The notes beneath the pieces were generated by a model. It was given only the letters and a program-made list of their open reading frames with translations, was not told the origin of the DNA and ran no database searches. Positions 36,330 to 44,506 of a stretch of 64,000 nt of DNA are shown piece after piece. How positions within the stretch are numbered: position 1 is the first letter of the stretch; the number at the start of each line of letters is the position of its first letter. This DNA is from Mesorhizobium sp. L-2-11 (GTDB lineage: Bacteria; Pseudomonadota; Alphaproteobacteria; Rhizobiales; Rhizobiaceae), in contig NZ_AP023257.1 in assembly GCF_016756595.1 (NCBI RefSeq), forward strand, positions 186,001 to 250,000, given 5' to 3'. A program made the position numbers and the translations under genes.

Positions 36330-37088
36330 GTGCACAGTGAAAGGGACGAAATCGTCAGTCGTGAAAGAGAATTTCACAATCTCAGATTTAGTCAGGAGGA
36401 GGATCCAAGGGGAAGCCTGGACAAGTGGTATCGAACAATTCGTCACGGCGCTGAACGTCAAGACGAACAGATAAAACGGCTTTCGAAAAACGCAGACGTG
36501 CTCGAGTACGGCTGCTCCGATGGCGGGTGGTCCCTGCATTCCTTGCACCTGCCCGATCATTGCCGATCTCTGACGGGGATCGACATTTCGGATGTAGCAG
36601 TAAACAAGGCGAACGAACGCGCGAGCGCGCTTGGAAGCACGAACGCGACATTCCTGGCGATGAATGCGGAAGCCATGTCGTTCGAGGACAACAAGTTCGA
36701 CCTGGTGTATGGACGCGGGATCATCCACCATCTGGACCTGGACCGATGTTTTTCCGACGTCGTCCGTGTCCTGAAGCCGAACGGCGTGGCGTCCTTCTAC
36801 GAGCCGATGGGACACAATCCGCTCCTGAATGCCTACAGAAAGCGGACACCCCTCATCCGCGCCGCTGATGAACATCCCTTGCTAGTTTCGGACTTCGCTT
36901 TGGCCCGCCGCTATTTCAGCAATGTCCAGGTGGACTATTTCGGCCTGTGCTCCGTAGGAAGCGCGCTGATGCCGCGAACCATCTCGGAGACCGTCTACAC
37001 AGTTGGCAAAGCTGTCGATTCAGTGGTTTTGACGCTTCCCTTTGTGAAGCGGTTCGCATGGTATGCGCTCCTGACCCTTAGGGCCTGA
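36330..37088 (+). CDS. SAM-dependent methyltransferase
   Basis: A 252-residue class I methyltransferase. Motif I is VLEYGCSDGGWSLHS (about residue 50), followed by LTGIDISDVAVNKANERA and the post-I region DLVYGRGIIHHLDLDR. The C-terminal quarter has a hydrophobic stretch. The start is ambiguous: GTG 36330 has GAGGAGG upstream and is preferred; TTG 36300 would extend it. A possible six-codon peptide (ATG 36286 to TAG) precedes it, directly after AAGGAG. It lies between exoF and exoQ, so O-methylation of a sugar or lipid intermediate is possible (inference). Confidence 0.8.
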   Translation: MHSERDEIVSREREFHNLRFSQEEDPRGSLDKWYRTIRHGAERQDEQIKRLSKNADVLEYGCSDGGWSLHSLHLPDHCRSLTGIDISDVAVNKANERASALGSTNATFLAMNAEAMSFEDNKFDLVYGRGIIHHLDLDRCFSDVVRVLKPNGVASFYEPMGHNPLLNAYRKRTPLIRAADEHPLLVSDFALARRYFSNVQVDYFGLCSVGSALMPRTISETVYTVGKAVDSVVLTLPFVKRFAWYALLTLRA

Positions 37089-37209
37089 TCAATAGGCAGC
37101 AAAGGCTCGCCTGCTGCCTGTGCGATGAAATGATTGCTTGGCCTTGGCGCTGTCAGGCGGCGTTTTTGTGCGCGCCACCAAAAATCAAGGTAATATTTTA
37201 GCCCTTTGC

Positions 37210-38472
37210 TTAGCGCCCCGCAGTTTCTGGTTCCGCGAAGTCGGCCGCGGTCCATCGGGGACGGGCGACATGCACCCTGACCAGCTTGAAGTAGCTATAA
37301 TACAGGAGGAAGGAGCCCATGATGTAGGGGTTGAAGGTGTCGATCTCAACGAAGGACCGGATGAGCAGAAGCACCATCACGCCGCCAAGAATCACCGACT
37401 CGGCTTGCCATGTCCTGAATATCAGGGCCGATATATGGCCCCATAGCGCGCGCACGATGATCAGCGATATCAGCGTCGCCCCGACATAACCTAGCTCGAC
37501 GAGGGCTTCGATATAGGTGTTGTGGAAGTGGAAACCGCTTCGGGTGGTGATGTAGAATTCGTTCCAAAGCCGCTCGGCCTCGGCGAACCCCTGCACCCAA
37601 TAGGCCGCGTAGCCGACGCCGAGGATCGGCGCCTGCTGCGCCGCTTCCCAGCCCTGCTCCCAGAGATAAGTCCGTCCAGTGAGCGTGGAATCCTTTCCGA
37701 AGGTGCCAAGGACGAAATCCAGAAGTCCTGCAAAGGCAACCGCGGTGACCACGACCAGCCCGCCTGCGCCAACCACGAAAATCACCCGTCGGTAGCGGAG
37801 TGGAAGCTTCTTGGCCATGGCAAGCAGAGCCACCAGAGCGAGAACTGCCGGTATCGAAGCCGTCGAGGTGGCCGAATGCGCCATCATCAGAAGATAGGCC
37901 GATAGGACCAAGATGGGCGCCGTCAGGATAAAGCTTATCCGGCCGCGCCTGAGAAAGACCAGGAAGACGATGCAAAAATAAATGCCAAGGGAGGCGACAA
38001 AGCCGATCTGGTTCTTGGAGCTGAATGCGCCGACGAAATTGTACGTGCCGTCGAGCATATCATAGGAATAACCCCCGACCTTGAGCGAATAAAGCAGGAC
38101 GACAAAAATCCCGATCAGCGAGCCAATCGTCAACGTCCGGACGCTGACGGTGCGCGCGGCGATGTAGGCGCAGGCAATATGGGAGCAATACTGGATTGCC
38201 GTCCTCAACGTGATGCCGGGGGCATCCGACCAGAACACCGATAGGCAGACATAGAATGCAAACGCCAGCGGCAGCCACGCGCTGGAGGCATGTCGCAACA
38301 GCCGCCGGTAGTCTACCAGGATCAAGGGAAGCCAGACCGCATAATAGGCCAGGATCAGGATCGGGCCGAAAACCGAGGAATAGGAGAACGCCCAAACGGA
38401 GATGGCAACTGCAAAGCTGCCGTAGACCGTGCTCTTCTCCGGGTCGACCAACAGAGATTTTGGGATCTTCAT
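37210..38472 (-). CDS. exoQ: Exopolysaccharide polymerase, ExoQ-like (Wzy/O-antigen ligase family)
   Basis: A 420-residue membrane protein with about ten to twelve helices and the Wzy_C periplasmic region. GRTYLWEQGWEAAQQAPILG and GFHFHNTYIEALVELGYVG are the conserved loop and His motif of polymerases and ligases. ExoQ makes high-molecular-weight polymer. It is transcribed leftward, opposite to exoY-exoF. I use ATG 38472; an ATG at 38529 would add 19 residues. A TTGTGCAGTGC motif lies just upstream (38545). Confidence 0.88.
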   Translation of the reverse strand: MKIPKSLLVDPEKSTVYGSFAVAISVWAFSYSSVFGPILILAYYAVWLPLILVDYRRLLRHASSAWLPLAFAFYVCLSVFWSDAPGITLRTAIQYCSHIACAYIAARTVSVRTLTIGSLIGIFVVLLYSLKVGGYSYDMLDGTYNFVGAFSSKNQIGFVASLGIYFCIVFLVFLRRGRISFILTAPILVLSAYLLMMAHSATSTASIPAVLALVALLAMAKKLPLRYRRVIFVVGAGGLVVVTAVAFAGLLDFVLGTFGKDSTLTGRTYLWEQGWEAAQQAPILGVGYAAYWVQGFAEAERLWNEFYITTRSGFHFHNTYIEALVELGYVGATLISLIIVRALWGHISALIFRTWQAESVILGGVMVLLLIRSFVEIDTFNPYIMGSFLLYYSYFKLVRVHVARPRWTAADFAEPETAGR

Positions 38473-38529
38473 CTCGGTAGCGAATTCCCGTCCACGCAGT
38501 TCAATGCCGATTCGCTGCCGCGCCGCCAT

Positions 38530-38879
38530 GCGCGAATGCTCTCATTGTGCAGTGCAATATAACCCATCCCCCGCAGCCTGTCACCCAAATGAGGCAAAAA
38601 CAGCCTTGGGCGGCCTGAGGAGAGCGATAAAGACACGAGGGCTCGTGTGCGGCAAGGATCAAGCGTCGCGGCCGCCCTCGCGAACTCTCGCGGGGAGATC
38701 GACCATCATCCCGGGCTTTCGCCAATCTCCGGCGGCCCATCATCGAATGGACAGATCGTAGCCAAGAGGGCCTAACCGCCTGCTGCTGGCCCACCACGAA
38801 GCTGTCCGAGGCTCCAGTCCCCCGCTTGAACTTGTCCGCCATAGACTTCACATTCGCCGCCGATTGGGAGGACGAGCAC
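38530..38879. other. 350-bp region between exoQ and the SDR gene
   Basis: It has TTGTGCAGTGC at 38545-38555, one base different from the 11-mer found before exoZ and the nitrate genes. No gene or RNA is recognised. It must hold the promoters of both divergent neighbours. Confidence 0.4.
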
Positions 38880-39632
38880 ATGACGATGCGTTTTGCGGGA
38901 CGGTTTGCCGGGCGGTCGGCCGTGATCACCGGTGGTGCCTCAGGCATCGGCCTGGCCGTCGCGCAAAGAATCGTTGAAGAGGGCGGGCGCGTTTGCGTCT
39001 GGGATCGCGACTCGACCCAGATCGAGCAGGCCAAGGCTGTCATCGCCGACTTGCACGGCGTGACCGTCGACGTCGCCGATCCCGTAGCGGTCGCACAGGC
39101 CGCCCGGCAGACGATCAAAACCCTTGGCGCGGTCGATATCCTGGTCACCAGCGCGGCCGTCACCGGACCGAACATGACGACCTGGGATTATTCGGTGGAG
39201 GATTGGCACCGGGTCATCGACATCAACATCAACGGCGTCTTCTACTGCAACAAGGCGCTGGTTCCGCACATGCTCGAGCGCAATTACGGCAGGATCGTCA
39301 ACATCGCTTCGATCGCCGGCAAGGAGGGAAACCCGAATGCCTCGGCCTACAGCACCTCCAAGGCGGCGGTGATCGGCCTGACCAAGTCGCTGGGCAAGGA
39401 ACTGGCCAAGACCAAGGTGACGGTGAACTGCGTCACCCCGGCGGCGGTGCGCACCGCGATCTTCCAGCAGATGAGCCAGCAGCATATCGATTTCATGCTG
39501 TCGAAGATACCAATGGCGCGGTTCGGCGAGGTCGAGGAGGTGGCGGCGCTGATCTCGTGGATCGCTTCCGAGGAATGCTCCTTCACGACGGCCGCAGTCT
39601 TCGACGTTTCCGGCGGCCGGGCGACCTATTGA
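38880..39632 (+). CDS. Short-chain dehydrogenase/reductase
   Basis: A 250-residue classical SDR. The cofactor motif VITGGASGIGLAVA, the structural SAAVTGP region, the catalytic Ser in IVNIASIAG and the YSTSKAAVIG catalytic Tyr/Lys are all present. The substrate is unknown; such enzymes reduce 3-oxoacyl groups or sugar intermediates. The start ATG 38880 gives the usual N-terminus. It is 51 bp before the glucoamylase-like gene and may be co-transcribed. Confidence 0.88.
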   Translation: MTMRFAGRFAGRSAVITGGASGIGLAVAQRIVEEGGRVCVWDRDSTQIEQAKAVIADLHGVTVDVADPVAVAQAARQTIKTLGAVDILVTSAAVTGPNMTTWDYSVEDWHRVIDININGVFYCNKALVPHMLERNYGRIVNIASIAGKEGNPNASAYSTSKAAVIGLTKSLGKELAKTKVTVNCVTPAAVRTAIFQQMSQQHIDFMLSKIPMARFGEVEEVAALISWIASEECSFTTAAVFDVSGGRATY

Positions 39633-39683
39633 AGCAAGTCGGGCAATTTACCGCCAGGGCCGCCAGACTGGAGCTCCCGTCGT

Positions 39684-41024
39684 TTGCTTAGGGTCGAACC
39701 TCCACTGTCCGACGAAGAACTGCTCGACCGCTTCCAGCGCGCCGCCTTCGGCTATTTTCTGGAAACCGTGAATCCGGAAAACGGGCTGGTCGCCGACACG
39801 TCGCGGCCAAATTGGCCGGCAAGCATCGCGGTCGTCGGCTTCGCCCTGTCCTGCTATCCGGTCGGGGTCGAGCGCGGCTGGGTGACGCGCGACGCAGCCG
39901 TGAAGCTGACGCTTGCCGCACTGCGCTTCTTCTGGAACAGCCGGCAAGGCAATGGCGACGACGTCACCGGCCACAACGGCTTTTACTACCATTTCCTCGA
40001 CATGCGGACCGGCCTGCGCGCCTGGCGATGCGAGTTGTCGGTGGTTGACACGGCGCTGCTGATGGCCGGGGTGCTCGCGGCTGGCGCCTATTTCACCGGC
40101 GACACTGAGGACGAAACCGAAATCCGCGACTTGGCGGAAATGCTTTACCGGCGCGTCGACTGGCGATGGATGCAAGGCAGCAGACCGACCTTGCGACAGG
40201 GCTGGAAGCCGAAGAGCGGCTTTCTGCGTTATGGTTGGGAAGGCTACAACGAAGCGGCGATCCTTTACGTCCTGGCAATGGCCGCCCCCGACAAGCCAGC
40301 CTCGGACGACAGCTATGCCGGCTGGACGGCGACATATCGGTGGGAAAACATCTACGGCTACGACGTGCTCTATGGCGGCCCGCTGTTCATGCACCAATTC
40401 TCGCATGCCTGGATCGACTTCGACGGCATCCGGGATGCGTTCATGCGGGAGAAGAACTCGGACTATTTCGAAAACAGCCGCCGCGCGACCTACCTTCACC
40501 GGGACTATGCGCGGCACAATCCCTCTGGCTATGACGGCTACGGCGAAGCACTTTGGGGACTTTCGGCGGGTGACGGACCCGGCAAATTCCGCGCGCGGAT
40601 CGAGCGGCGGCCGCGCAAATTTTCCGGCTATGCGGCGCGCGGCGCACCGTTCGGCCCAGATGACGGAACGATCGCGCCGTGGTCGTATCTCGCATCGCTG
40701 CCGTTCGCGCCTGAAATCTGCCTGCCGGCGCTGCGCCACCTCAGAGAACGCCACCCTGAGGTGGTCGACGGTTTCAGGATGCCGAGCGGCTTCAACCCGA
40801 CGCTGGCGAACCGGCGGAAGTTCGGGCCGAACGGCTGGATATCGGATGCGCATTATGGACTGGACCAGGGCATCGTCGTGCTGATGATCGAAAACCACCG
40901 CTCGCGCCTGATCTGGGACCTAATGCGGTCGAGCCCGCATATCCGTCGCGGCCTGTGCAAGGCCGGGTTCAGCGGCGGCTGGCTGTCGCAGCCGGCGAGC
41001 CCTCTTCGCGAGGAGGGCTGCTGA
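39684..41024 (+). CDS. Glucoamylase-like protein (COG5368 type)
   Basis: A 446-residue (alpha/alpha)6-barrel protein. Motifs resemble the PF10091 glycoamylase family: AAFGYFLETVNPENGLVADT near the N-terminus, WEGYNEAAILYVLAMA, QFSHAWIDFDGIRD and the GYGEALWGLSAGDGP centre. It lacks a signal peptide, so it may act in the cytoplasm on a glucan or oligosaccharide (inference). It starts at TTG, 51 bp after the SDR gene. The 3' end converges on the aldehyde dehydrogenase through a hairpin. Confidence 0.8.
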   Translation: MLRVEPPLSDEELLDRFQRAAFGYFLETVNPENGLVADTSRPNWPASIAVVGFALSCYPVGVERGWVTRDAAVKLTLAALRFFWNSRQGNGDDVTGHNGFYYHFLDMRTGLRAWRCELSVVDTALLMAGVLAAGAYFTGDTEDETEIRDLAEMLYRRVDWRWMQGSRPTLRQGWKPKSGFLRYGWEGYNEAAILYVLAMAAPDKPASDDSYAGWTATYRWENIYGYDVLYGGPLFMHQFSHAWIDFDGIRDAFMREKNSDYFENSRRATYLHRDYARHNPSGYDGYGEALWGLSAGDGPGKFRARIERRPRKFSGYAARGAPFGPDDGTIAPWSYLASLPFAPEICLPALRHLRERHPEVVDGFRMPSGFNPTLANRRKFGPNGWISDAHYGLDQGIVVLMIENHRSRLIWDLMRSSPHIRRGLCKAGFSGGWLSQPASPLREEGC

Positions 41025-41065
41025 ATGACAGCTGTCGCTGTCGTCTCGGGCACGAAGACGTTCGC

Positions 41066-41096
41066 CCTTCCCAGCAACTCGTGATTGCTGGGAAGG
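41066..41096. terminator. Hairpin between convergent genes
   Basis: A 12-bp perfect stem (CCTTCCCAGCAA and its complement) with a 7-base loop lies between the glucoamylase-like gene and the leftward aldehyde dehydrogenase. No strong T-run follows on the plus strand, so it may be a bidirectional or partly Rho-aided terminator. Confidence 0.6.
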
Positions 41097-41124
41097 CCGT
41101 TCGATTTCGCCTGGCCTGAGTTAC

Positions 41125-42564
41125 TTAGCCGGCGAACGTGTAGGCGGTCTTCACCGTAGTGTAGAATTCCGCTGCGTAGCGGCCTTGCTCGCGCGGGCCA
41201 TAGCTCGATCCCTTGCGTCCGCCGAAAGGCACGTGGAAGTCGACGCCCGCCGTCGGCAGATTGACCATCACCATGCCGGCCTCCGAGTTGCGCTTGAAAT
41301 GCGTGGCGTGCTTGAGGCTCGAGGTGCAGATGCCCGACGTCAGTCCGAACGGCGTGTCGTTGGCTACCGCCAGCGCCTCGTCATAGTCCTTGACGCGGAT
41401 GACGTTGGCGACCGGCCCAAAAATCTCCTCGCGTGAAATGCGCATGGCGTTGGTGGCTTGCGTGAACAGCGCCGGTTGCAGGTAGAAGCCGCGGGTTTCG
41501 CGATCGAGCCGCTCGCCGCCGAAGGCGAGATCGGCGCCTTCCTGGCGACCGATGGCGATATAGTCTTCGTCCTGCTTCAGCTGGCTCTGGTCGACGACGG
41601 GTCCGATCTGGGTTTTCGCATCGAGGGCGTCGCCGACGACCAGCTTGGCGAGGCGATCTTTCATCGCATCGACGAAGCGGTCATGGATGCCGTCGGTCAC
41701 GACAAGGCGGGACGACGCCGTACAGCGCTGGCCGGTCGAGAAGTATGCGCCATTGATCGCGCAGTCGACGGCGACGGCTAGATCTGCATCGTCGAGCACG
41801 ACCAGCGGGTTCTTGCCGCCCATCTCGAGCTGGTACTTGCGCATGTGCTCGACGCTGGCGGCAGCCACGCGCTTGCCAGTGCCGACCGAGCCGGTGAAGG
41901 TGATGGCATTGAGGTCAGGGCTGTCGAGCATGGCCTGACCGACTACCGAACCCTTGCCCATGACGAGATTGAGCACACCCTTAGGCAGGCCGGCACGGTG
42001 CAATATGTCGACAATGGTCCAGGCGCACTCCGGAACCAGCTCGGCCGGCTTGAAGACGATGGTGTTGCCGTAGGCCAGGGCAGGAGCGATCTTCCACGCC
42101 GGGATGGCGATCGGGAAATTCCAGGGTGTGATGATGCCGACGACGCCGACCGCTTCGCGTGTGATCTCGACACCGACGCCGGGCCGCACGCTTGGAACCA
42201 GCTCGCCCGACAGGCGCAGCGTCTCACCAGCAAAGAAATCGAAGATCTGGGCGGCCCGCACGGTTTCGCCAATACCCTCGACCAGCGTCTTGCCCTCCTC
42301 GCGCGCCAACGCCCGGCCGATTTCATCTTTCCGCGCGGAGATCTCGTCCGACGCCTTCCTCAGCACCGCATGGCGTGCAAGCAAGCCCGATCGGGACCAC
42401 GCCGGAAATGCCGCTTTCGCCGCCGCGATGGCTTGCCGCGCCTGCTCGGCGTCGCCCGACGCATATTCGCCGACCACGTCGTCGAGATTGGAAGGGTTGA
42501 TGTTGCGGGAGCCGGCATCGCCCACCCACTCGCCATCGATGAGGTTCTTTCGAAACGGGATCAT
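41125..42564 (-). CDS. Aldehyde dehydrogenase (NAD(P)-dependent)
   Basis: A 479-residue aldehyde dehydrogenase. The cofactor site is ITPWNFPIAIPAWKIAPAL, the catalytic Glu is in YQLEMGGKNPLVVLDD and the catalytic Cys in YFSTGQRCTASSRLVV. Full length. Sequence features fit the alpha-ketoglutarate-semialdehyde or succinate-semialdehyde type, but the substrate is not certain. The D-2-hydroxyacid dehydrogenase lies divergent, suggesting sugar acid or amino acid breakdown (inference). Confidence 0.9.
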   Translation of the reverse strand: MIPFRKNLIDGEWVGDAGSRNINPSNLDDVVGEYASGDAEQARQAIAAAKAAFPAWSRSGLLARHAVLRKASDEISARKDEIGRALAREEGKTLVEGIGETVRAAQIFDFFAGETLRLSGELVPSVRPGVGVEITREAVGVVGIITPWNFPIAIPAWKIAPALAYGNTIVFKPAELVPECAWTIVDILHRAGLPKGVLNLVMGKGSVVGQAMLDSPDLNAITFTGSVGTGKRVAAASVEHMRKYQLEMGGKNPLVVLDDADLAVAVDCAINGAYFSTGQRCTASSRLVVTDGIHDRFVDAMKDRLAKLVVGDALDAKTQIGPVVDQSQLKQDEDYIAIGRQEGADLAFGGERLDRETRGFYLQPALFTQATNAMRISREEIFGPVANVIRVKDYDEALAVANDTPFGLTSGICTSSLKHATHFKRNSEAGMVMVNLPTAGVDFHVPFGGRKGSSYGPREQGRYAAEFYTTVKTAYTFAG

Positions 42565-42669
42565 GTCGCTGTCTTCCTTGTCCTTCGATTGCCGTCTATC
42601 TGGACCACTGGCCGCTACACCGCAAGGCCGCCGGCGGCAAAGTTCTGCTCCTCGACAGGCATGTGCTAA

Positions 42670-42714
42670 GCAGGTTTCGGAAAAGTGTTCGATGGTTTTC
42701 CGATAAAAACCTGC
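42670..42714. repeat. Palindromic intergenic repeat with GCAGGTTT/AACCTGC arms
   Basis: The arms GCAGGTTTCGGAAAA and TTTTCCGATAAAAACCTGC pair with a small loop. It lies between the divergent aldehyde dehydrogenase and hydroxyacid dehydrogenase genes and resembles other short palindromes common between Mesorhizobium genes (general knowledge). Confidence 0.55.
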
Positions 42715-42823
42715 GACAAACAAAAACCCAGCAGGCGAGGCCGTGCAAGCCTGCTTGGGTGTCGAGGTGGTAAACCATGATTCTAGTGCGGTGCGACGCG
42801 GATCGCGCCAGGAGGAAGCTGCC

Positions 42824-43855
42824 ATGTCCGACCGCGCGTTGCCGCTGGTGATCAGCGCGCCCGAGCCACGCACGCTCGACCTGATTTTCACGCCCGAGGC
42901 ACTGGCGAGATTCCGCGCCAGATACCGTATCGTCGAAACGTCGCCAGAAGGCGTCGCGGGCCTGCCACACGATGTGCTCGCCGAGACGCGCTACATCGTA
43001 GGGCAGCCGCCGATCGCGCCGGAGACGCTGGAAAGGATGACGGCGCTGCGCTGTGTCTTCAATGTCGAGAGCAACCTCATCAACAACATGCCGTATGAAA
43101 CGCTGTTTTCGCGCGGCATCCATGTCGTCACCACGGGCATGGTGTTTGCCGAGCCGGTGGCCGAGCTCGGTCTTGCTATGGCGCTCAACCTCGCTCGCGA
43201 CATCGTCGACGCCGATCTTGCGTTTCGTCAGGGCAAGGAGCTGTGGGGTGGCGAGGGCAACCAGGCGGCGCGGCTTCTCTCCGGCGCCGATGTCGGGATC
43301 ATCGGCTTCGGCGATCTCGGCCGTGCGCTCAACCGGCTGCTGTCGGGCTTTCGCACGCGGACCAAGGTCTTCGATCCGTGGCTGCCGCCATCGATCCTGA
43401 TCGAGAACGGCGTCGAGCCGGCTTCCCTCGACACGGTTTTGTCGAGCAGCGATTTCGTCTTCGTCGTCGCTTCGGTGACCAGCGAAAACCAGGGTTTTCT
43501 CGGCGCCGAGGCCTATGCCAGGATGCGCAAAGGAGCCGCCTTCATCCTGCTCAGCCGCGCCGGCGTGGTCGATTTTCCGGCGCTGATGGATGCAGTTCGC
43601 AGCGGCCACATCGTCGCCGCCAGCGATGTGTTCCCGCAAGAGCCGCTGGCGCAGGACCATCCTGTCCGCACGCTGCCCGGCTTCCTGCGCTCCGCCCACC
43701 GGGCCGGCGCGCTCGACATCGCTTTCAAGCGCATGGGCGACATGGTGCTGGAAGACATGGACCTGATCGACCGCGGCCTGCCGCCAATGCGTTCGAAGCG
43801 CGCCGAACGCGAGACCGTTTCGCGCATGCGCTCGAAGCCGGTCGACAAGAACTGA
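42824..43855 (+). CDS. D-2-hydroxyacid dehydrogenase family protein
   Basis: A 343-residue NAD(P)-dependent dehydrogenase. The Rossmann motif is VGIIGFGDLGRALNRLL (about residue 160). LLSRAGVVDFPALMDAV carries the conserved Arg region, and a His lies in RSAHRAGALD. The family reduces 2-keto acids such as glyoxylate, hydroxypyruvate or phosphoglycerate. AGGAGG precedes the ATG. The substrate is not decided by sequence. Confidence 0.88.
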   Translation: MSDRALPLVISAPEPRTLDLIFTPEALARFRARYRIVETSPEGVAGLPHDVLAETRYIVGQPPIAPETLERMTALRCVFNVESNLINNMPYETLFSRGIHVVTTGMVFAEPVAELGLAMALNLARDIVDADLAFRQGKELWGGEGNQAARLLSGADVGIIGFGDLGRALNRLLSGFRTRTKVFDPWLPPSILIENGVEPASLDTVLSSSDFVFVVASVTSENQGFLGAEAYARMRKGAAFILLSRAGVVDFPALMDAVRSGHIVAASDVFPQEPLAQDHPVRTLPGFLRSAHRAGALDIAFKRMGDMVLEDMDLIDRGLPPMRSKRAERETVSRMRSKPVDKN

Positions 43856-43884
43856 GCCGTCAGGTGCAGCGGCTGCGACGTTTC

Positions 43885-44370
43885 TCAGATGGTGAACGAC
43901 CAGAACAGGCAGGCGAGCGTCGCTGCGGCGAAGACGACAAAGAACAGGCTTCTCAGCAGGATATTGCGACGCAACTCGTTCATGACGAGATGGCAGCCGA
44001 CGACGGCTACGACAAACAGGAACCGCCAATTCAGCAGTGCCGGCAGGACATTGCTTCGATCGAAAGCCCATCTGGCGGCGAGGCCGCCAACGATGGCCGC
44101 GAACAACACGATGACTGTCCAGAAGATCGCATCCGCAGCATGTGTCAGGACGATGCCGGCGACCCTGATCGGCAGGATCATCATCAGCAGCGCGCTGAAG
44201 AAGTACACGGCCGCGAGCGGGATGAACGTCCCGGCATCGGCGACGTCGTCCAGGCGTTCTGCGCCGATCGCACCAAAGGGATAGCCATGCCTGGCCACCG
44301 CCAGGCTGAGAGCCATCAGCAAGGCCGTCAATATGGCCACCAATGCGAATGAAGTAAGGGCTTTGCTCAT
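43885..44370 (-). CDS. Hypothetical inner-membrane protein
   Basis: A 161-residue protein with about four hydrophobic helices (ALTSFALVAILTALLMALSL, FIPLAAVYFFSALLMMILPI, WTVIVLFAAIVGGLAARW and FFVVFAAATLACLFW). No family recognised. AGGA precedes the ATG at 44370. It is the last leftward gene before the nitrate cluster and is separated from nasA by a palindromic repeat, so it is probably its own unit. Confidence 0.65.
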   Translation of the reverse strand: MSKALTSFALVAILTALLMALSLAVARHGYPFGAIGAERLDDVADAGTFIPLAAVYFFSALLMMILPIRVAGIVLTHAADAIFWTVIVLFAAIVGGLAARWAFDRSNVLPALLNWRFLFVVAVVGCHLVMNELRRNILLRSLFFVVFAAATLACLFWSFTI

Positions 44371-44458
44371 AAGGGTCCTGCTCGGAACGAATCGAATAAG
44401 GACGTTGGTAGCCCAGGGATTGTAAATTGCTGGTAAGCGCCGAGGCCCGGCGTGACCC

Positions 44459-44498
44459 AAAGCGCGTCGCATGAGGCCGGTCAAACGCAACGCGCTTT
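44459..44498. repeat. Palindromic intergenic repeat (AAAGCGCGTCGC type)
   Basis: Inverted arms AAAGCGCGTCGC and GCAACGCGCTTT with a 16-base spacer, just downstream of the nasA stop. It is related to the GCGCTTT arms in repeat A at 11463 and 25429. It may end nas transcription. Confidence 0.65.
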
Positions 44499-44506
44499 AG
44501 ACGCCC

